DNA of 64,000 nt, taken from NCBI RefSeq assembly GCF_023100945.1, contig NZ_CP064689.1, positions 3,578,001 through 3,642,000 of the forward strand, written 5' to 3'. The notes below the pieces were generated by a model. The model was not told the origin of the DNA and did no database searches. It saw only the letters and a program-made list of their open reading frames with translations. Below, piece by piece: positions 8,558 through 17,075 of the stretch. The position numbers and the translations under genes are program-made. Within the stretch, counting starts at the first letter, position 1. The number at the start of each line of letters is the position of its first letter. The stretch comes from Bradyrhizobium sp. 200 (GTDB lineage: Bacteria; Pseudomonadota; Alphaproteobacteria; Rhizobiales; Xanthobacteraceae).

Positions 8558-9409
8558 GTGGCGATGCGCCTGCGCACCTTGCTCGGCGACCATCCAGGTA
8601 CGGCCGCGCTGAAGAACGGGTCGATCAGATCGCATCTGGTCGCGTTCGATTTCGTGCCATATTCGCCGACCAATAAAGGCTTCAAGCCGATGGTCCGCGA
8701 AGCGGCGTTCGACGTCTCGGAGATGGCGATCGTCACCTATCTGATGGCAAAATCTTTCGGCAAGCCGATGGTGCTGCTGCCGGATGTCGTGCTGGCGCGG
8801 TTCCAGCATGGGCACGCGCTTTACAATGCGAAGGCTGGAAAGCTCGCGCCGCGCGACCTCAACGGCAAGCGCGTCGGCATTCGCTCTTTCACCACGACGA
8901 CCGGCGCATGGCTGCGCGGCATCCTTGCCAACGACTATGACGTCGATCTCGATTCGATCGACTGGGTGACGTTCGAGGATGCCCATGTCGCCGAATTCGT
9001 TGATACGACCAAGCGGGCAGGCGCCGGCAAGCAGATCATGCAGATGCTGATCGACGGTGAGCTCGATGCGGTGCTGGGCGAGAAATCGGACCATCCGGAT
9101 TTGAAACCGCTGTTTGCCGATGTCGTAGCCGAAGAGAAAGCCTGGTTCGAGAAGCACGGCGTGGTGCCGATCAACCACATGGTGGTGGTGAGCCAGACAC
9201 TGTCCGACGAGCATCCGGATGTGGTGCGCGAGGTCCATCGGCTGCTGGCCGAGTCCGCCGCCGCTTCATCCGCTGCGCCGCGTTTTGACCGAGGCGAAAT
9301 GCAGCGCTCGCTGCGACTGATTATCGATTATTCGGCGCAGCAAAAGCTCATCCCACGTGCGTTCAGCGTGGGCGAACTGTTCGACGATGTGACGCGGGCG
9401 CTCTGGTAG
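8558..9409 (+). CDS. 4,5-dihydroxyphthalate decarboxylase-like protein
   Basis: 283 residues of a periplasmic-binding-protein fold without a signal peptide. Features such as FDVSEMAIVTYLMAK, an LNGKRVGIRSF stretch and a TGAWLRGIL element match the 4,5-dihydroxyphthalate decarboxylase (Pht5) group, which evolved from substrate-binding proteins but acts in the cytoplasm. It could decarboxylate a vicinal dihydroxy aromatic acid before ring cleavage. The GTG at 8558 is 9 bases after GGAGG; ATG 8564 is the alternative. It begins one base after the aldolase stop. An unexported NMT1-like binding protein is the other reading. Confidence 0.65.
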   Translation: MAMRLRTLLGDHPGTAALKNGSIRSHLVAFDFVPYSPTNKGFKPMVREAAFDVSEMAIVTYLMAKSFGKPMVLLPDVVLARFQHGHALYNAKAGKLAPRDLNGKRVGIRSFTTTTGAWLRGILANDYDVDLDSIDWVTFEDAHVAEFVDTTKRAGAGKQIMQMLIDGELDAVLGEKSDHPDLKPLFADVVAEEKAWFEKHGVVPINHMVVVSQTLSDEHPDVVREVHRLLAESAAASSAAPRFDRGEMQRSLRLIIDYSAQQKLIPRAFSVGELFDDVTRALW

Positions 9410-9430
9410 TCGCGTGCACAGCCGTCATCA

Positions 9431-9520
9431 TCCGCGAAGGCGGATGATCCAGTACGCCGTGAAGCTTGAGTTCGACGGAAAAGCCGCGGCGTACTGGATA
9501 CCCCGCCTTCGCGGGGTATG
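9431..9520. repeat. mosaic palindromic intergenic repeat, copy 1
   Basis: Composite inverted repeat: hairpin TCCGCGAAGGCGGA (9431-9444), outer arm ATCCAGTACGCCG (9447-9459), its exact complement CGGCGTACTGGAT (9487-9499), then hairpin ACCCCGCCTTCGCGGGGT (9500-9517). Copies with the same layout but different arm sequences are at 56033-56170 and 63862-63976. It sits between the decarboxylase-like gene and the dioxygenase and could attenuate or process the transcript. Confidence 0.75.
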
Positions 9521-9555
9521 ACGATCCGGGAATGTTAGTAATCAGGAGCAAAATA

Positions 9556-10506
9556 ATGACCCCCGAGCCGATTTTCGATCTTGCCCATCTCGGCCACATG
9601 GAATTGCTGACGCCGAAGCCGGACGAGAGCCTGAAATTCTTCGTCGACGTCATGGGCATGACGGTCAGCGGCCAGAAGGGCGAGTCGGTCTATCTGCGCG
9701 GCTGGGACGATTACGAGCGCTATTCGCTCAAGCTGACGGCTTCGAAAACCTCAGGCATGGAGCATATGGCGCTGCGCGCCCGCAGCCCGCAGGCGCTGGA
9801 GCGCCGGGTTGCTGCGCTCAAAGGTTCCGGCTTCGACATCGGCTGGGTTGACGGCGACATGGGGCAGGGGCCGGCGTTCCGCTGCCGCGACCCCGATGGC
9901 CATATCGTTGAACTCTATTACGAGACCGAATGGTATCAGGCGCCTGCCGAACTCAAGCCCGCGCTGAAGAACCAGGCGCAGCGGTTTCCGGCGCGCGGTG
10001 TCAATGTCCGCCGGCTCGATCACCTCAATTGCCTCGCCGTCGACATCAAGGCCAACCGTCTATTCTTCGAAAACTATCTGGGCCTCCGTACCACCGAACA
10101 GATCGTGCTCAACGACGGCACCGAGGCTGCGATGTGGATGACGATGTCGAACAAGAGCTACGACTTTGCCTATACCCGCGATCATTACGGCAAGGCCGGC
10201 CGCTTCCACCATGTCACCTATGCGCTCGACAGCCGCGAGGAAATCCTGCGCGCCGCCGATATCTTTCTCGAAAACGGTGTCCACATCGAGACCGGCCCGC
10301 ACAAGCACGCGATCCAGCAGACCTTCTTCCTCTACGTCTACGAGCCCGGCGGCAACCGCGTCGAGGTCGCCAACGCCGGCGCCCGCCTGATCCTCGCGCC
10401 CGACTGGAAGCCGATCGTCTGGACCGAGGAAGAACGGAAGAAGGGCCAGGCGTGGGGACTGAAGACGATCGAGTCGTTCCACACCCACGGCACGCCGCCG
10501 GTGTGA
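9556..10506 (+). CDS. type I extradiol (catechol 2,3-) dioxygenase
   Basis: 316 residues with two vicinal-oxygen-chelate domains (about 8-125 and 150-275). The C-terminal domain carries the expected iron ligands: H156 (RLDHLNCL), H218/H219 (GRFHHVTY) and E270 (EPGGNRVEV), spaced as in XylE-type enzymes. It should cleave a catechol ring next to the hydroxyls. AGGAG lies about 7 bases before ATG 9556. Placed after LigK/GalB-type genes, its substrate may be a carboxylated or substituted catechol rather than plain catechol. Those lower-pathway genes normally follow the unrelated LigAB-type dioxygenase, so the pairing is unusual. Confidence 0.85.
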   Translation: MTPEPIFDLAHLGHMELLTPKPDESLKFFVDVMGMTVSGQKGESVYLRGWDDYERYSLKLTASKTSGMEHMALRARSPQALERRVAALKGSGFDIGWVDGDMGQGPAFRCRDPDGHIVELYYETEWYQAPAELKPALKNQAQRFPARGVNVRRLDHLNCLAVDIKANRLFFENYLGLRTTEQIVLNDGTEAAMWMTMSNKSYDFAYTRDHYGKAGRFHHVTYALDSREEILRAADIFLENGVHIETGPHKHAIQQTFFLYVYEPGGNRVEVANAGARLILAPDWKPIVWTEEERKKGQAWGLKTIESFHTHGTPPV

Positions 10507-10631
10507 GAGGCGCGCTCGGGATCATCGATCACGACAAGATTACGGCCGGATCATCAAAAGTGCGGGCCTTGCGGCTGCACTGTCGCGCACCATCTTCATC
10601 AGGTGGCGAAGCGGCAGTGTGGAACGGCGCG

Positions 10632-11846
10632 ATGGCACAGCATGTGGATTTCGATTTCACCAGCGAGGCGTTTTTTCGCGATCCGCAGACCGGCGTCGCG
10701 CAACTGCGCGCGATCGGTCCCGCCGTCGCGACGAAATTCCCGATCATAGGCCGGGTCTGGGTCACCACGACCTACGAGGCGGCGGCGCGGGTGCTGAAGG
10801 AAAGCACGCTCTTCACGCTGCGCAAGGAGGGCGGGGTGCTGGTCGGACTGCCCTGGTGGATGCCGAAAGTGATCGGGGCGGTCGCCAACAACATGCTGAC
10901 GATGGACGAGCCGGACCACACGCGCCTGCGCAACATCGTCGATGAGGCGTTCCGCCGCCGCGCGGTGCTCGACATGGAACCGCATATTCGCGCCATCGCC
11001 GATCGCCTCGCCGATGAATTGTTTGCGGCGGGTAGCCCCGCCGATCTGGTTCAACGCTATGCGCGGATGCTGCCGCTTGCGGTGATTTGCGAACTGCTGG
11101 GCCTGCCGACGGCCGACCGGCCGAAGTTCATCGCCTGGGCCAATTCGATAGCGAATCTCACCAATGCATTCGGCTTTCTGCGGCTGATCGGCGGGCTCTT
11201 CAAGATGCGCCGCTATCTGCAGGGACGTCTGCAGGTCGCCCGGCAAGAAGGCGGCGAAGGACTGATCGCCGAACTGGTGCGCGTCGAGAAGGAAGGCGGG
11301 CGCATCACGCCGGACGAGATGGTCTCGATGGTGTTTCTATTGCTCGGCGCCGGGTCCGAGACCACCACGCATTTGATCAGCGGATCGGTTTTCGAACTGC
11401 TGAAGGATCCGGCTCGGCGCGATTGGCTCGCGGCCGACTGGCGCCGCGCCGGGCTCGCGATCGAGGAATTCCTGCGCTTCGTCTCGCCGGTGCAATTCTC
11501 CAAGCCGCGCTACGTGCGCCAGGACGTCGATCTCGAGGGCGTGAAGTTGAAGAAGGGCGACAGGGTGATGGCGATGATCGTCGCCGCCAATCTGGACGCG
11601 CAAGCGAACGAGTGTCCCGAACGCCTCGATCTGGAGCGGCGGCCGAACCGGCATCTCGCGTTCGGCACGGGAATTCATTTCTGCCTCGGCCATCAGCTCG
11701 CGCGCATCGAAGGGATCTGCGCGTTGCAGGCGCTGTTCACGCGCTGGCCGGGACTGAAGCTGGCGGTCGAGCCGTCGCAGATTCATTGGCGGAGACGGCC
11801 GGGCATCCGCATGATTGCGAAGCTGCCCGTCCTGGCCAGTGTCTGA
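10632..11846 (+). CDS. cytochrome P450
   Basis: 404-residue soluble bacterial P450. It has the I-helix oxygen motif GAGSETTTH (about residue 240), an EEFLRF K-helix ExxR, and the heme-binding loop FGTGIHFCLGH with the cysteine at residue 351. It would hydroxylate or O-demethylate a small hydrophobic or aromatic substrate and needs ferredoxin partners that are not nearby. The start is uncertain: ATG 10632 lacks a strong ribosome site and a GTG at 10619 lies out of the preferred frame context. It follows the dioxygenase by 125 bases and converges on the acyl-CoA dehydrogenase. Confidence 0.88.
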   Translation: MAQHVDFDFTSEAFFRDPQTGVAQLRAIGPAVATKFPIIGRVWVTTTYEAAARVLKESTLFTLRKEGGVLVGLPWWMPKVIGAVANNMLTMDEPDHTRLRNIVDEAFRRRAVLDMEPHIRAIADRLADELFAAGSPADLVQRYARMLPLAVICELLGLPTADRPKFIAWANSIANLTNAFGFLRLIGGLFKMRRYLQGRLQVARQEGGEGLIAELVRVEKEGGRITPDEMVSMVFLLLGAGSETTTHLISGSVFELLKDPARRDWLAADWRRAGLAIEEFLRFVSPVQFSKPRYVRQDVDLEGVKLKKGDRVMAMIVAANLDAQANECPERLDLERRPNRHLAFGTGIHFCLGHQLARIEGICALQALFTRWPGLKLAVEPSQIHWRRRPGIRMIAKLPVLASV

Positions 11847-11861
11847 CGCGGGCGCGGCGAA

Positions 11862-13001
11862 CTAGCGCAGCAGCTCGCGGGCAATCACCATACGCTGGAT
11901 CTGATTGGTGCCTTCGAATATCTGGGTCAGTTTGGCGTCGCGCATCATGCGTTCGACCGGATAGTCCATGGTGTAGCCGTATCCTCCAAAGATCTGGACG
12001 GCGTCCGTCGTGACCTTCATGGCCATGTCGCTGCCGACGCATTTGGCCATGCTGGCAAGCACATTGAGGCGCTTCCAATCGGCGGCGTCACCGGCTCGGG
12101 CGCATTCGTAGACGAGCGCGCGCGCCGCTTCGATCTGCATGGCCATGTCGGCGAGCATGAACTGGACGCCCTGGAATTCCGAGATGGATTTATTGAACTG
12201 CCTTCGCTCCTTCGCGTAGGCGATGCAGGCGTCGAGCGCGCCCTGGGCCAGTCCAACGGACTGGGCGCCGATGGTCGGGCGGTTGAGGTCGAGCGCCCGC
12301 ATCGAAGCGCGGAAGCCCTTGCCTTCCTCGCCGACGAGGTTCTCCGCCGGAATTCTGACATTGTCGAAGAAAACCGGCGTATTGGGAGCGCCGCGAAAGC
12401 CCATCTTGCGCTCGTGGCGTCCGAACGAAATGCCAGGCATCTTCTTCGGTTCGACAATGAAGGCGCTGATTCCGTCCGCGCCGCTGCCGTCGCTCGTCCG
12501 CGCCATCACGACGATGTAATCGGCGACCACGCCGTAGCTGCACCACTGCTTGCGGCCATTGAGAACGTAGAAGTTGCCGTCCTTCCGGGCGCGGGTGTTG
12601 ATGGCGGCGACGTCGGAACCGGCCTGTGGTTCGGAGATTGCGATCGCCGTGACCACGCCGCCCTCGGCGATTATCGGCAGATATTTCTTCCGCTGCTCTT
12701 CCGAGCCGAAATGCAGAAGCGGCATGATGAACATGGTGTTGAGTGCCGCAATCGATGCGCAGGCGGGCGAGGCCTTCGAGATTTCTTCGCGCGCGATGCA
12801 GGCCATGGTGAGATTGCCGTTCGGGCCGCCATATTGCTCCGGCACCCAAAGCTGCATCAGGCCCATTTCGCCGAACAGCTTCACGAGTTCGGTCGGGAAG
12901 CGATCGGTCTCGTCGATCTCGGCGGCGATCGGCGCCACATGCCTGGCGACCATCTTGCGGACGTTGTCGCGAAACGCGATCTGCTCCTCGGAAAAGCTCA
13001 T
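11862..13001 (-). CDS. acyl-CoA dehydrogenase
   Basis: 379-residue FAD-dependent acyl-CoA dehydrogenase of normal length. Motifs are [10 protein letters not shown] (flavin loop), a [17 protein letters not shown] stretch, [15 protein letters not shown] and [11 protein letters not shown], which carries the catalytic Glu. It introduces the alpha-beta double bond in an acyl-CoA. I start it at [10 protein letters not shown] (13001), 8 bases after AAGGGG; an in-frame upstream ATG at 13070 would run into the GntR promoter. It is divergent from the FadR-like regulator, so probably a member of that regulon. Confidence 0.9.
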   Translation of the reverse strand: MSFSEEQIAFRDNVRKMVARHVAPIAAEIDETDRFPTELVKLFGEMGLMQLWVPEQYGGPNGNLTMACIAREEISKASPACASIAALNTMFIMPLLHFGSEEQRKKYLPIIAEGGVVTAIAISEPQAGSDVAAINTRARKDGNFYVLNGRKQWCSYGVVADYIVVMARTSDGSGADGISAFIVEPKKMPGISFGRHERKMGFRGAPNTPVFFDNVRIPAENLVGEEGKGFRASMRALDLNRPTIGAQSVGLAQGALDACIAYAKERRQFNKSISEFQGVQFMLADMAMQIEAARALVYECARAGDAADWKRLNVLASMAKCVGSDMAMKVTTDAVQIFGGYGYTMDYPVERMMRDAKLTQIFEGTNQIQRMVIARELLR

Positions 13002-13057
13002 CGGACGGACCCCTTGGACGAATTTTTGCTGGAAGCCGAAAAAGGGACTTCCATTGA

Positions 13058-13087
13058 ATGGGTGATCCATTTAATAATCCATCCCAT
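13058..13087. promoter_or_regulatory. possible operator of the GntR-type regulator
   Basis: An imperfect dyad ATGGG...CCCAT frames an AT-rich core, with the element ATCCAT repeated twice inside. It lies between the divergent acyl-CoA dehydrogenase and GntR start codons and overlaps the GntR ATG. This is the expected place for autoregulation, but the symmetry is short. Confidence 0.3.
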
Positions 13088-13955
13088 GAACACCAAGTCA
13101 AGCCCTCGCGCCAACGCGCGGCCACGGACCGCCTCGCCCAAGCGGCGGGAGCGCGCTTCGGATCATCGTGCGGCCGCCGGCCCGGCGTCCGCTCCCAAAT
13201 TTCGGCCGATCCATACAAGGCGAGCGTTCGAGGAGATCTGCGAGCGGATTCGTGAGCAGTTGGCGCTCGGGGTCCTCAAGCCCGGCGACAAGCTGCCCCC
13301 CGAGCGCGACCTGGCTCAGCAGCTCGGTGTGAGCCGAAACGTCCTGAGGGAGGCGTTACGCAGCCTCGAGATGGCCGGTGTGCTTCGGCTGCTGAAAGGC
13401 GTCAAAGGCGGAGCTTTCATCCAGGAGGGTGACACGAGCCGCATGAACGATGTCATGCGGGACATGTTGAGCCTCGGGACGATTTCGGTCCGGGAATTGT
13501 CGGAGGCTCGCATCCACGTCCTCGATCTCGTGGTGCGGCTTGCCTGTGCCCACGCACGGCAGGCCGATCTGAATGCGCTCGAAGCCAACATCAAGCGAAC
13601 GGAGCTTGCGACGAAGGAGGGGCGGCTGCTCGATCGCGTCGAATGCTCTCGCGAGTTCTACAAGCTGCTGGCCGCATCGACCGGGAACAAGGTCATCGCG
13701 ATGATCATGGATTCGGTGACCGAGATTCACATGCGCTTCGTCTATGCGAAGGTGGTGTCGAGCGGTGTCGCGATGGCCCGGCTGGCAGAAAAGCGCCGTC
13801 AGTTCCTGACGGCACTGAGCGAGAGAAACGTATCATTGGCGAGCAGGTTGATGCGGACGCATCTGGAATCCGTGCAGCGGATGCTGGAACAGGATCCAGG
13901 CGCCATGTCGCTTCATGTAGCGCTAGCGGAGGTCCGGCCGGGAATGCACCGATAG
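13086..13955 (+). CDS. FadR-type GntR transcriptional regulator
   Basis: 289 residues. After a basic, disordered N-terminus (about 1-45) comes a GntR winged helix with GDKLPPERDLAQQLGVSRNV and LREALRSLEMAGVL. An all-helical FCD effector domain follows. FCD-type regulators respond to carboxylic acids or acyl-CoAs. It stands between an acyl-CoA dehydrogenase (divergent) and the enoyl-CoA hydratase operon (62 bases downstream on its own strand), so it is the likely regulator of both. Confidence 0.88.
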   Translation: MNTKSSPRANARPRTASPKRRERASDHRAAAGPASAPKFRPIHTRRAFEEICERIREQLALGVLKPGDKLPPERDLAQQLGVSRNVLREALRSLEMAGVLRLLKGVKGGAFIQEGDTSRMNDVMRDMLSLGTISVRELSEARIHVLDLVVRLACAHARQADLNALEANIKRTELATKEGRLLDRVECSREFYKLLAASTGNKVIAMIMDSVTEIHMRFVYAKVVSSGVAMARLAEKRRQFLTALSERNVSLASRLMRTHLESVQRMLEQDPGAMSLHVALAEVRPGMHR

Positions 13956-14016
13956 AAGGGCCATCGGAAAATAGCGCCTGGTCCACGCTCAGATGACAAT
14001 AACAACGGAGGTAAAC

Positions 14017-14826
14017 GTGTCCAATTACGCCAAGTATGAATGCCTGAAAGTTGAGGTGTCGGACAGGGTCGCGACGGTGAGCCTGAACCGGCCGCAGGCG
14101 CGAAACGCAATCAATCAGAAGCTGATCCGCGAACTACGGACGATCTGGGACGATCTTGGCGATGATCCCGCCGTTAACGTTGTAGTGCTGACGGGCGCCG
14201 GCGACTTTTTCAGCGTCGGAGGGGACGTCAAGGCGATGTCGGAACGTCCCGGCGGGGACGTTCTGGAGGAGGGCGAGGTCCATGATCCCATGATCAGCCG
14301 TCGCGCCGTCACCCGGCAGCTCGAGCTCGACAAGCCGATCATTGCGGCCATCAACGGCGACGCCATCGGCCTTGCGGCGACCCACGCGCTGCTCTGCGAT
14401 ATCACTGTTATGGCTGAGGATGCGCGCATCGGCGATACGCACGTCTCGCGCGTCGGGCTAGTTGCCGGAGATGGTGGCACCGTGATCTGGCCACTGCTGA
14501 TCGGCATCAACAAGGCCAAGGAATTCCTGATCCGCGGTACGCTGTTGAAGGGCAGGGAAGCGGAGCGGATCGGGCTGGTCAACCATGTCGTTGCTCGCGC
14601 GGAGGTGATGAGCAAGGCCCGGGAAATCGCAATCGAGCTCGCGAACGGTCCGACATGGGCGATCCGCTGGACCAAGCTGTCGATCAATCAGATCGTGAAG
14701 GATCGTGTGAACATGTTGCTCGAAGCGTCGATGGCACTCGAACAAGTCACGTTCGAGACCGCCGACCACAAAGAGGCAACCATGTCATTCAAGGAAAAGC
14801 GCAAGCCGAGGTTTGGTCACGCGTAG
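14017..14826 (+). CDS. enoyl-CoA hydratase/isomerase family protein
   Basis: 269-residue crotonase-fold protein. It has the N-terminal VSLNRPQARNAINQKL motif, the first oxyanion-hole segment GDFFSVGGDVKAM and the second AAINGDAIGLAATHALLCD. It hydrates or isomerises enoyl-CoA. I choose the GTG at 14017 because CGGAGG (14006-14011) is 5 bases upstream; the ATG at 13993 has no such site. First gene of a four-gene cluster with the fused acyl-CoA dehydrogenase 9 bases after its stop. Confidence 0.88.
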   Translation: MSNYAKYECLKVEVSDRVATVSLNRPQARNAINQKLIRELRTIWDDLGDDPAVNVVVLTGAGDFFSVGGDVKAMSERPGGDVLEEGEVHDPMISRRAVTRQLELDKPIIAAINGDAIGLAATHALLCDITVMAEDARIGDTHVSRVGLVAGDGGTVIWPLLIGINKAKEFLIRGTLLKGREAERIGLVNHVVARAEVMSKAREIAIELANGPTWAIRWTKLSINQIVKDRVNMLLEASMALEQVTFETADHKEATMSFKEKRKPRFGHA

Positions 14827-14835
14827 GCTCGCGCC

Positions 14836-17064
14836 ATGTCTGCCGCCGAAATCTCGGGCAAGGACGTTGCGGATATGCTTCGGGACTCCCTGCGCGGGTT
14901 TCTCGATGCGCATTGGCGCGCCTGCCGCCTGGAGGGTACTGCGTCTCCGGAAGCGGTCGCTGCAATATGGCGCAAGCTGGTCCAGCAAGGGGTTGCAGCT
15001 CTGGGCGCCGATGCGGACGAGGGCGGTCTTCGCGAGATCCTGGTGGTGATGGAGGAACTCGGCCGCGCCGCCTGTCCGGCTCCGATGTGGTCTTCCGCGC
15101 TCGCCAATCTCGTGCTGTCGCGAGCATCGTCGAACGCGGCGGCGGAGCTGCGGAAGGCGCTGCACGCCGGTACGGCCTGTGTTGCTTTTTCTTTCGGCGC
15201 GTTCGATCCCGATCCCGGTGTTGGCTCGATCAAGCTTGACGGCCAAAATGCAACCGGATTGCTTCGTTTCGTCGAGGCGGCGGGGAGCGCTACGCACCTG
15301 CTTGTGCCGGTTGGCGAGTCGCAGTTTGCGCTTGCCGACCTCGGGGCCCCCGGCATCAGTCGGGTGCCGACGCGCGCGATGGGCGCCTGGGGGAACTGGG
15401 AGCTGAGGCTGGACACGGCGCCGGTAAGCGTCATTCAGCCCGGGCCGATCAGCCTGGACGATCTCCGCCTGGTAGCGAGAGTGGCGCTGCTGGCGCGCGC
15501 CCATGGTGCCGCGCGTCGCGGGTTCGAGTTGGCCGTGGCGCACGCCAGGGAGCGGCACCAGTTTGGACAGCCAATCGGAAGATTCCAGGCGATCCAGCAC
15601 AAGCTCGCCAATTGTTTCATCGATCTCGAAGGCGTCCGTCTGATTCTGGATCACGCGGCGAAACTGCGCGATGAGACAGACCGCGATTGGCCTTACTTCG
15701 CCGACTGTGCGATGGCGTTCGCAGGACCAGCGTTGCGGCGCGTTTCGCTCGAGACGCAGCACACGTTCGGTGCGATCGGCTATGCCGAGGAACACGAAGC
15801 GCCGCAGCACTTCAAGCGCGTGCACCTGGACACGATAGCGCTTGGCGGCGCGGCCGATGCCAAACGAAGTCTCGCCTCCCGCCTGTTTGACAACGATGAC
15901 TCGGGATTGCCGCAATACGATCTCGGCTCGGCTGGCAACGAGCTGCGCGAACACGTCAAGCAATGGCTCGCGCAAAACTGGTCGGGAGAGAGGAAGTCCC
16001 GGTTTGACAAAAGGCCGTTCCACGACCGTGAGTTCGATCCTGAATTCGCGCTCGATGCAGGCAAGACCGGATGGATCGGCCTGGGATGGCCGCGGGAATT
16101 CGGCGGCCAGGCGCGCTCTCCGCTGGAGCAGATCGCTTTCATGGAGACAATGGAACAAGGCGAGGCGCCGCGTATCGGCGCGTCGATCCAAGCCAATGCC
16201 CTGATGATGTTCGGCACGGCCGAGCAACAGAAGAAATATCTGCCGGAGATCCTGCGCGGCGAGGCCATGCACGGGATGGGCTATAGCGAACCCCAGGCGG
16301 GATCCGACCTTGCGGCGTTGCGAACCAGCGCGGTCCGGGACGGCGATCACTGGGTCATCAACGGCCAGAAGATCTGGACCACCACGTGGTGGGGCAAGTA
16401 CATGTTCCTGGCGGCGCGAACCGACAAGAGCGCCAAGCCGCCTCATGCCGGCATCAGCATGTTCATCGTTCCGATGAATGCCCCGGGAATTACGATCCAG
16501 CCGGCGACCACCATGTACGACGGCTCGTTCGCCAACATCTTCTACGATGACGTCCGCATTCCCCTGGAGAACCTCGTCGGCCGTGTCAACGAAGGGTGGA
16601 AAGTCCTGACCGGTGCGCTCGCTTTCGAGCGAGGGTTGGTCGGCGGTGGCATTGTGCTGAAAGTCGCGCATGCCTTTGAACAACTGCGCCAGCACCTGAC
16701 GACCGAGCCGGAGTTCAGCAAGGATCCGATCGTCCGGGACAGGATGGCGACGTTCGCATCCGAAATAGAGATCGGCCGTCAATTGATGATGCATTGCGCG
16801 GAGCTGGCGGCCGGTGGCGTCACGCCGCCGGAGTATGGTGCGATCAGCAAGGTGTTTTCCGGTGAACTGATGGAGCGCTTCGGCGAAGCGGCGCTCGACA
16901 TGCTCGGAATGCGCGCCGCGTTGTCCGAGCAGATGCCGGGCGCGATCGACAACGGCCGCTTCGAGCAGAATCTGCGTCATTCGCTGATGTGGGTAATCAG
17001 CATCGGGACCAACGAGATTCAGCGCAGCCTGATCGCCCAGCGCGCGCTTGGCTTGCCGAGATAG
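14836..17064 (+). CDS. fused double-domain acyl-CoA dehydrogenase
   Basis: 742 residues, nearly twice the usual length, containing two acyl-CoA dehydrogenase units. The N-terminal unit (about 1-350) is diverged but keeps ERHQFGQPIGRFQAIQHKLAN and a C-terminal HTFGAIGYAEEH element. The C-terminal unit (about 355-742) has [21 protein letters not shown] and SIGTNEIQRSLIAQRAL. The position holding the usual catalytic Glu (FEGTN) is Ile in the second unit. The layout recalls heteromeric acyl-CoA dehydrogenases of steroid and cyclic-acid catabolism, here joined in one chain. It lies between enoyl-CoA hydratase and CoA-transferase genes. Confidence 0.85.
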   Translation: MSAAEISGKDVADMLRDSLRGFLDAHWRACRLEGTASPEAVAAIWRKLVQQGVAALGADADEGGLREILVVMEELGRAACPAPMWSSALANLVLSRASSNAAAELRKALHAGTACVAFSFGAFDPDPGVGSIKLDGQNATGLLRFVEAAGSATHLLVPVGESQFALADLGAPGISRVPTRAMGAWGNWELRLDTAPVSVIQPGPISLDDLRLVARVALLARAHGAARRGFELAVAHARERHQFGQPIGRFQAIQHKLANCFIDLEGVRLILDHAAKLRDETDRDWPYFADCAMAFAGPALRRVSLETQHTFGAIGYAEEHEAPQHFKRVHLDTIALGGAADAKRSLASRLFDNDDSGLPQYDLGSAGNELREHVKQWLAQNWSGERKSRFDKRPFHDREFDPEFALDAGKTGWIGLGWPREFGGQARSPLEQIAFMETMEQGEAPRIGASIQANALMMFGTAEQQKKYLPEILRGEAMHGMGYSEPQAGSDLAALRTSAVRDGDHWVINGQKIWTTTWWGKYMFLAARTDKSAKPPHAGISMFIVPMNAPGITIQPATTMYDGSFANIFYDDVRIPLENLVGRVNEGWKVLTGALAFERGLVGGGIVLKVAHAFEQLRQHLTTEPEFSKDPIVRDRMATFASEIEIGRQLMMHCAELAAGGVTPPEYGAISKVFSGELMERFGEAALDMLGMRAALSEQMPGAIDNGRFEQNLRHSLMWVISIGTNEIQRSLIAQRALGLPR

Positions 17065-17075
17065 GAGCCGACAGC

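Noticed and set aside
8558..9409. Periplasmic substrate-binding protein
   Set aside because: It lacks a signal peptide and its context and motifs fit the cytoplasmic decarboxylase-like group better, though not with certainty.
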